Source: JAFGPL01 sp963781805
Lineage (GTDB): Bacteria; Bacteroidota; Bacteroidia; Bacteroidales; UBA10428
Direction of reading: 5' to 3'
DNA: 64,000 bases
Assembly: GCA_963781805.1 (NCBI GenBank)
Contig: CAWAHF010000004.1
Span: forward strand, 4,650,001 to 4,714,000
Part shown: positions 59,133 through 64,000 of the stretch, piece by piece
Position numbering within the stretch: the stretch's first letter is position 1
Layout of the letters: each line of letters opens with the position of its first letter
The notes under the pieces: model-generated
Told to the model about the DNA's origin: nothing
The model's database searches: none
Seen by the model: only the letters and a program-made list of their open reading frames with translations
Program-made: the position numbers and the translations under genes

Positions 59133-61391
59133 ATGAAAATGAAAATGAAAACATACACATTACTAATATTAATAATTGCAACTTTTATAAATATCAATTT
59201 AAAAGGACAAATTTCTCATATCGATAATTTTGATTACACCTATTACTGCCAGGACATGGTCTTATCGCCAGACGACAGTATTATATATTCACTTCAAAGT
59301 GATGGCTCAACATTTTGGATGGGAACAAATATTGACCGTTTATATCTTGACAATACTACAGGTCTTATTGTTAACATGATTTCAGTGAATGTTGAAGGAA
59401 TTTTAAGACGTATTAATCGTACCGAAGATGGGTCTCACTATTATGCTCTTGATCAAAGGGGAAAGATAATTTGTTTTACACCTGATTTAGTCCAGTTAAG
59501 TGTATTTACTGATACAATATCGGAATTGTCGTATAACAGTAATATTGAGATAACAAAAAAAGGCGACCATATATACTTACCATGTTTTAATGGAATATAT
59601 ATTTTAGACCGCGATTCAATATCAGGGAATCTATCGTTAAATTCATTTATTAAAGATGATACTCTTGGGAATAACCAAATTTCAGATTTAAGAGATTTGA
59701 AAATCAGCAACAACGATAAGTTTATATATACCATCTCATATCAAGATTCAGCAATAAATGTGTTTTCGAGAGATACAATTACAGGCCATTTAAATCGCAT
59801 ACAGACCATAACCGAATTTGACAATGGGAAACCACTCGCTTTTCCTAAAAATATGGATTTAAGCCCAAAAAATGATTTTATTGTTATCTCAATCTCAGGA
59901 GAAACCGATGATGCCATCGTTGCTTTTTCAATTGATACTTTATCAGGTTTTATGTCCTATGATACATGTCTTGTAGGGTCTTTTGCAAGCGAAGTTACAG
60001 ATATTGAAATAAGTAATGACAATACTTATTTTCTTGTAACAGAATTACGTAATAAAAAATTGCATGTTTTCAGAAAAGACAATATAATTCATAACAGCAT
60101 GAGATATATTGGGGAAGTCCAAAAGTTCGAAAAAGATGCATTTACCTATGATTGGGATGGCCCAAGATTAATTAAGATTAGCTCTGATATGCAAAACATT
60201 TATGTATCTCAAAAATATGCCAATACACAATTAAACTATTTTCGTATTTATAATTTTGGATTGCCAGTTGATATCGGTTCGGATATTTTAGGATGTAATG
60301 GGGATAGTATTAACATAAATGCCACAGAAAACAACTATGTTAGCTATATATGGAATGACGGCAGTACAAACTCATTCCGGTATGTCAATGAAGATGGAGA
60401 CTATTCAGTAAGGGTTACTGACGAATTTGGTCGTAGTGGAATTGATACCGTTCATGTTGGTTTTATATCGGTAGTTGCAGATATTTCAGGAGAAGATCGT
60501 ATTTGCCTGGGAGATTCTGCAACTCTAATAGCTGTGGGGGGAAACACTTATTCATGGAATAATGGCTTTTCTGATAGTATTATTAAGATTTTTCCGGAAC
60601 ATGATACTACTATTATAGTTACTGCAATGATTGATAATTGTAATGATGCCGATACTTTTAATATACAAGTACTTACTTTACCTATCATTGCACTAAGCAA
60701 CGATACATCTATTTGCTTGGGTGATACAGTTATTTTATATGCAAGCGGCGGAAGCAGTTATTTATGGGGAAACTCCTCAACTGATTCGATTATTACTGTT
60801 GTGCCAACCGTTACTAGACAGTATTTTGTATCTGTATCAGATTCCACTTGTTCCAGAACAGATAGTGTGAATGTGATTGTTCATCCTTTACCTCAAATGA
60901 CTTTAGGTGAAGATTTAAACATAGAAAATGACACAATTGTAATGATCTACCCTAATTCGGGTTTTGAGTCCTATCTATGGTCGAACAATTCAACAGAAGA
61001 TTATTTTCAGTTTGATGCTTCAATACTTGATATCGGTAAATATATTGTTTGGTTGGAAGTTAAGAATGAGCATGGTTGTAAAGTTTCTGATACTATCTCA
61101 GTAACTGTTGTGGAGGCAACAAATACAGGATTAAACGATTACTTTACAGGAGAAAAACGACTAATAGTATTTCCTAATCCGAACAAGGGGTTATTTGAGA
61201 TTAATGTTCCCTTTACAGGTCTGGTAAGCGTAAAATTAGTAGATTTCTCTGGAAAAATAGTTGCTGAATTTAAAGTTAATTACAATGATTTACATGGAAA
61301 GTTAGTTTTTTCAAATATTAAAGTGGGCTTATATTTTATTCAGGTTAGTAATGAAAAAGAAAAATATAGTTCAAAGATACTTGTACAATAA
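59133..61391 (+). CDS. T9SS-sorted surface protein with beta-propeller and repeat region
   Basis: The start at 59133 (MKMKMKTYTLLILIIATF) excludes codons that lie inside the IS4 end. About 752 residues carry a signal peptide, a seven-bladed propeller-like region of YVTN/lactonase style (MVLSPDDSIIYSL, LKISNNDKFIYTI, MDLSPKNDFIVIS, IEISNDNTYFLVT) and repeated domains with CLGDSATLIAVGGNTYSWN and CLGDTVILYASGGSSYLWG (gliding/adhesin-type repeats). A T9SS type A sorting domain ends it (FPNPNKGLFEINV ... KVGLYFIQVSNE). Its own promoter has probably been displaced by the IS4 element 14 bases upstream. Confidence 0.88.
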   Translation: MKMKMKTYTLLILIIATFININLKGQISHIDNFDYTYYCQDMVLSPDDSIIYSLQSDGSTFWMGTNIDRLYLDNTTGLIVNMISVNVEGILRRINRTEDGSHYYALDQRGKIICFTPDLVQLSVFTDTISELSYNSNIEITKKGDHIYLPCFNGIYILDRDSISGNLSLNSFIKDDTLGNNQISDLRDLKISNNDKFIYTISYQDSAINVFSRDTITGHLNRIQTITEFDNGKPLAFPKNMDLSPKNDFIVISISGETDDAIVAFSIDTLSGFMSYDTCLVGSFASEVTDIEISNDNTYFLVTELRNKKLHVFRKDNIIHNSMRYIGEVQKFEKDAFTYDWDGPRLIKISSDMQNIYVSQKYANTQLNYFRIYNFGLPVDIGSDILGCNGDSININATENNYVSYIWNDGSTNSFRYVNEDGDYSVRVTDEFGRSGIDTVHVGFISVVADISGEDRICLGDSATLIAVGGNTYSWNNGFSDSIIKIFPEHDTTIIVTAMIDNCNDADTFNIQVLTLPIIALSNDTSICLGDTVILYASGGSSYLWGNSSTDSIITVVPTVTRQYFVSVSDSTCSRTDSVNVIVHPLPQMTLGEDLNIENDTIVMIYPNSGFESYLWSNNSTEDYFQFDASILDIGKYIVWLEVKNEHGCKVSDTISVTVVEATNTGLNDYFTGEKRLIVFPNPNKGLFEINVPFTGLVSVKLVDFSGKIVAEFKVNYNDLHGKLVFSNIKVGLYFIQVSNEKEKYSSKILVQ

Positions 61392-61869
61392 ACATAATTA
61401 TCAACTCTGATAAGAGGCCAGCTTGTAACAATGTATATACAAAATAGGCGAGATAGTAGTAAATTCAACGGTTGTAGCCCGCTTCAACATCGTAACGGTT
61501 TGATAAGTTTGAAGCCCGCAATCGCCTACTTTTCATATACCCCCGTATAGCGCGCGTTTAACGCAAGTTAACGCGTGCTATTAAATATAAACAGTATTTA
61601 AATACCCCCATTCCTGCCGCAAGTCTGTGACTTGTGGCTTTAGAAATTTATATATTTGAATTAATTCCAAAATACAAAGTTCCCCATGTTTGCCATTTCA
61701 AAGATTTTTAAAACATGCTGTTTATAAACAGGAAAATGGAGACTAGTAAGGATATATGGTTACTTTTGGTTCGCATATATACTGGTGTCATGTCAATTAT
61801 ATTATGTCATATACTCACCCCTGGCTGGTCGGGGTTTACTCGCTACGCTTTCCGATGAATCGGAACAGG
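61392..61869. other. Gene-free stretch with short palindromes
   Basis: No gene was found. Palindromes include AGCGCGCGTTTAA/TTAACGCGTGCT (61549-61579) and GCCGCAAGTC/GACTTGTGGC (61617-61638), both dispersed-repeat style. Confidence 0.5.
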
Positions 61870-62209
61870 CAATGAGATCGCTGTGCTAAGTTTCAACCTC
61901 GGCCTTTATTACCACCATTCCTTTTTACAGGATTATTAGTTGTAAGCATTCATAGCTACCCTCTTCATCTTAATTAATAACAGCATAAACCAGATAAAAA
62001 AAGATTGGAATTTCAGGATTTTTTGTAAATTGCTTACTGTTTGGAACAACCAGGTGAACACAATAACCTGCCTAAAATCGGCAGGAAGGCAGATAAAAAC
62101 ACAGTATGGAGTTCGTAAAAATTTATGACCCTTTACAACAAAACAATAACTAAAGCTATATGCGAAATATATCTACTTTTAGAGAAAAAGGTAAGTATAT
62201 TTGGATGTT
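61870..62209. repeat. Dispersed intergenic repeat of about 340 bp, copy B
   Basis: This is the second copy of the sequence at 35700-36042, sharing TTTTTGTAAATTGCTTACTG, ATGGAGTTCGT, ATGACCCTTTACAACAAA and GGTAAGTATATTTGGATGTT. It contains an extra small inverted repeat (CCTGCC and GGCAGG, 62070-62090). Homology again stops exactly after GGATGTT; here GGGCACAATGG follows. Confidence 0.72.
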
Positions 62210-62714
62210 GGGCACAATGGTTGTGGAGCATGCGATGATAAATGTTTATCAACAATTAAAATGATACTATTGAAAATATAAATTGATAATGAATCCATTA
62301 AGATTATTTGATTACGTATTCTATTGTATAGCTGATTTATATGATTATGTTTTTGGATATGAAGAACAAAAAGAATTATCAGCAGCTTTGTTCTTAGGAC
62401 TATTTCAAGGATTTAATGTTCTGACAATATTGGGATACACAAAACCTTTAAAATCATTCAAAAATCCTGTGATTATTTATATTGGTGCGATTTTGTTTTT
62501 TATAATTTTTAATTTGATAAGATATTATAAATTCACAAAATATGATAACCTAGAATCAATTTGGGGAACTGATTATGGAATTAAAAAAGTGATTAAGGTA
62601 CTTGGAGTAATATGTTATATTGTACTGACTATTGTTATTTTTGTCAAGACTGGAAATTTAAATTTTAATAGATAATATATAGAGATTTTTAATAATAAAA
62701 CCACTGTGCCCAAC
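62207..62714 (+). other. Possible integron-type gene cassette with attC-like ends
   Basis: GTTGGGCACAATGG (62207-62220) and CCACTGTGCCCAAC (62701-62714) are inverted copies with one mismatch. GTTGGGC fits the integron core consensus GTTRRRY, and GCCCAAC fits RYYYAAC. One small gene in the forward direction lies between them. No integrase gene is in the window and the second half of a would-be attC is displaced by the group II intron, so this stays tentative. Confidence 0.4.
62289..62675 (+). CDS. Small polytopic membrane protein, hypothetical
   Basis: The start at ATG 62289 replaces a TTG two codons upstream. About 129 residues contain three to four hydrophobic segments (LSAALFLGLFQGFNVLTILGY, PVIIYIGAILFFIIFNLIRYY, VLGVICYIVLTIVIFVKTG) and an N-terminus MNPLRLFDYVFYCI typical of small Bacteroidota membrane proteins without assigned function. 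It lies inside the attC-like inverted ends, consistent with a cassette-borne gene. Confidence 0.6.
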   Translation: MNPLRLFDYVFYCIADLYDYVFGYEEQKELSAALFLGLFQGFNVLTILGYTKPLKSFKNPVIIYIGAILFFIIFNLIRYYKFTKYDNLESIWGTDYGIKKVIKVLGVICYIVLTIVIFVKTGNLNFNR

Positions 62715-62717
62715 ACG

Positions 62718-64000
62718 GTGTCATATGCCATTGGGGGGATAGTGCTAGTTTGGGCATTGTTCCCTGCACAAAAAACAGTGTCGGTGGATAAGGACGCATT
62801 CCAAAATCCCCAACGGCACATACACCGGGAACGTTGTTGCGACTTGAAGTCGTGTAAATAATTGTTTTACAAAGGATTGTTCTTTGATAAAACCTGTTGT
62901 TCCCTCAACAGTACCCTTACCGGACAACTGGTGTATAGTGCAGCTATTACCGGTTGAAGCTCCGGGAAACGAGTACCAAACGCCGGGTTGTATACCCTAT
63001 GGCGGGGCTATAAGCTGTGAAGCGGATAGTCTTCGGGGCCTCAAAAACCGATTTAGGGCTGGGGTGAGCAGGCATGGCCAACTCAGGTAAATATTCCGAA
63101 ACCATCGAGATGGCGTAAGGGCGAAAAAGAGGATGACACGCCTTGTACCAAAATGGTAAGCTGGCAGGTTAAACGTGGTCAACGTTGCGTTTACGGGGAT
63201 GTTGCCCAGCCGGTGGACAGGATAGGCCTAAACCTGTATCTTTTGTTATTTACATGGAACATGGAAGCACGGTGCTCTCTTTTCCTGTAACAGCGGGATC
63301 AAAAACCCTAACCGCAAGGCATGGGGAAACACCGTACAGAGAGGACAGACAAAGCGAATGCCCTGATGTAATGCCAGGGATAGTGGCCACAACATCGCCA
63401 CAGGTGAAAACCAGCCCACCTCTGTCTGGTACTTTATGGCATGATACTTTTTAGAACCTGTAAATGCTGGAAAGCAAATGAACGAGAATGAAAATTCATC
63501 GTGTGCACTGGCACACCAAACCGATAACTGGAACCTCATTATATGGCGAAAGGTTATTCAACGGGTGAACAGGCTGCAAAGACGTATTGCCAAGGCTGTT
63601 AAAGAGAAACGCTGGGGCAAAGCTAAAGCCCTGATGTTTCTCATTACCAAATCCTTTTATGCTAAACTATTGGCTGTATTCCGGGTGGCCAACAACAAGG
63701 GAGGCAAAACCCCCGGTGTTGACCATAAAATCTGGATAGACGGGTATGATAAACTCGTCGCAGCTGAAAACCTTAAGAACAGGGGGTACACCCCAAAACC
63801 TTTACGTAGGATATATATCCCTAAGAAGAATGGCAAAAAACGTCCCTTAAGCATCCCGTGCATGGATGACAGGGCTATGCAAGCCCTGCACATGATTGCT
63901 CTTGTCCCTCTGGCCGAAACAATGGCCGACCCAAATTCTTATGGGTTTAGGGAGAAACGTTCGTGTGCCGATGCCATTGCACAATGCTTTCTTATCCTGT
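62718..64000 (+). mobile_element. Group II intron (partial; 3' end outside window)
   Basis: About 760 bases of structured, G/C-richer non-coding sequence with many short complementary stretches precede an intron-type reverse transcriptase frame, which is the arrangement of a group II intron with its ORF in domain IV. The 5' end is uncertain: GTGTCA at 62718 is preferred because it leaves the attC-like GCCCAAC outside, but GTGCCC at 62706 is also possible. Short frames at 62884, 63185 and on the opposite strand are ribozyme-region artefacts. Confidence 0.7.
63478..64000 (+). CDS. ltrA: Group II intron reverse transcriptase/maturase, N-terminal part
   Basis: From ATG 63478 the frame stays open to the window edge (174 codons). 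It shows the N-terminal RT region of LtrA-type maturases: WRKVIQRVNRLQRRIAKAVKEKRWGKAKALMFLI, then AVFRVANNKGGKTPGVDHKIW, RGYTPKPLRRIYIPKKNGKKRPLSIPCMDDRAMQALH and DPNSYGFREKRSCADAI (RT motifs 0-2). The catalytic YADD and the maturase/endonuclease domains lie beyond the window. The protein would promote splicing and retrohoming of its own intron. Confidence 0.9.
   Translation, partial: MNENENSSCALAHQTDNWNLIIWRKVIQRVNRLQRRIAKAVKEKRWGKAKALMFLITKSFYAKLLAVFRVANNKGGKTPGVDHKIWIDGYDKLVAAENLKNRGYTPKPLRRIYIPKKNGKKRPLSIPCMDDRAMQALHMIALVPLAETMADPNSYGFREKRSCADAIAQCFLIL

Noticed and set aside
62207..62714. Cassette ends as terminal repeats of a transposon
   Set aside because: No direct target duplication flanks the 14-bp ends and the internal gene is not a transposase; kept as a possible cassette instead, with low confidence.
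62884..63539. Short frames on both strands within the intron 5' region
   Set aside because: They lie in the structured ribozyme part of the group II intron and show no protein features.

Overview
The window reads as chromosomal DNA from a free-living or environmental member of the Bacteroidota (Bacteroidales/Marinilabiliales-like, exact taxon not determinable here). The evidence is AT-rich sequence, promoters of the TAnnTTTG type in front of tRNA genes, two proteins with type IX secretion (T9SS) C-terminal sorting domains, FecI/FecR-like sigma/anti-sigma pairs, STN and carboxypeptidase-regulatory-like domains, an L-fucose permease with a mutarotase, and many short dispersed palindromes.

Layout. 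1-2.3 kb: a MerR-type regulator cut by the window edge, an O-methyltransferase and an M16 peptidase. 2.5-3.9 kb: two tRNA-Ser genes, each followed by a long nested palindrome and a tandem array built from its 3' arm. 4.0-5.3 kb: a SiaC/DUF1987 protein and an exported GyrI-like protein. 5.3-9.5 kb: a compact minus-strand cluster of an ArsM-like methyltransferase, an unlisted 31-residue Cys-rich peptide, a hairpin, a radical SAM/SPASM enzyme, a thioredoxin-thioredoxin reductase fusion, DUF6132 and DUF302. It looks like a peptide-modification (RiPP) locus joined to thiol/arsenic chemistry and is one of the two most interesting regions. 10.2-12.4 kb: sigma factor, zinc-finger anti-sigma and two Spy/CpxP/CnrX-like metal-sensing proteins, then an OprB-like porin and CheW.

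14.9-24.8 kb: an ECF sigma/FecR pair flanked by two paralogous carboxypeptidase-regulatory-like proteins (one with an added STN domain), then envelope and exported proteins, a small MITE, and an Omp85-like protein. 24.9-33.7 kb: housekeeping genes (glycosyltransferase, lipid A-type acyltransferase, inositol monophosphatase, Ppk1, SixA, PhoH, nitroreductase, FolC). 33.7-35.6 kb: the second highlight. Fourteen nearly identical 81-bp tRNA-like units lie between a promoter and an intact tRNA-Val(UAC), followed by a GIY-YIG nuclease gene, a broken tRNA and a truncated second nuclease copy.

36-49.8 kb: an AraC regulator with a methyltransferase, a secreted M4 peptidase, fucose uptake genes, Yip1, tRNA-Val(GAC) with a third nested-palindrome array, an NtrC-like regulator lacking its Fis domain, and an MscS channel. 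50-56 kb: membrane glycosyltransferases, the last a remnant cut by an IS3-family element. 57.7-59.1 kb: an IS4-family element with its target duplication, immediately upstream of a T9SS cargo gene. 61.4-64 kb: dispersed repeats, a small membrane-protein gene with attC-like inverted ends (a possible integron-type cassette), and a group II intron running off the window.
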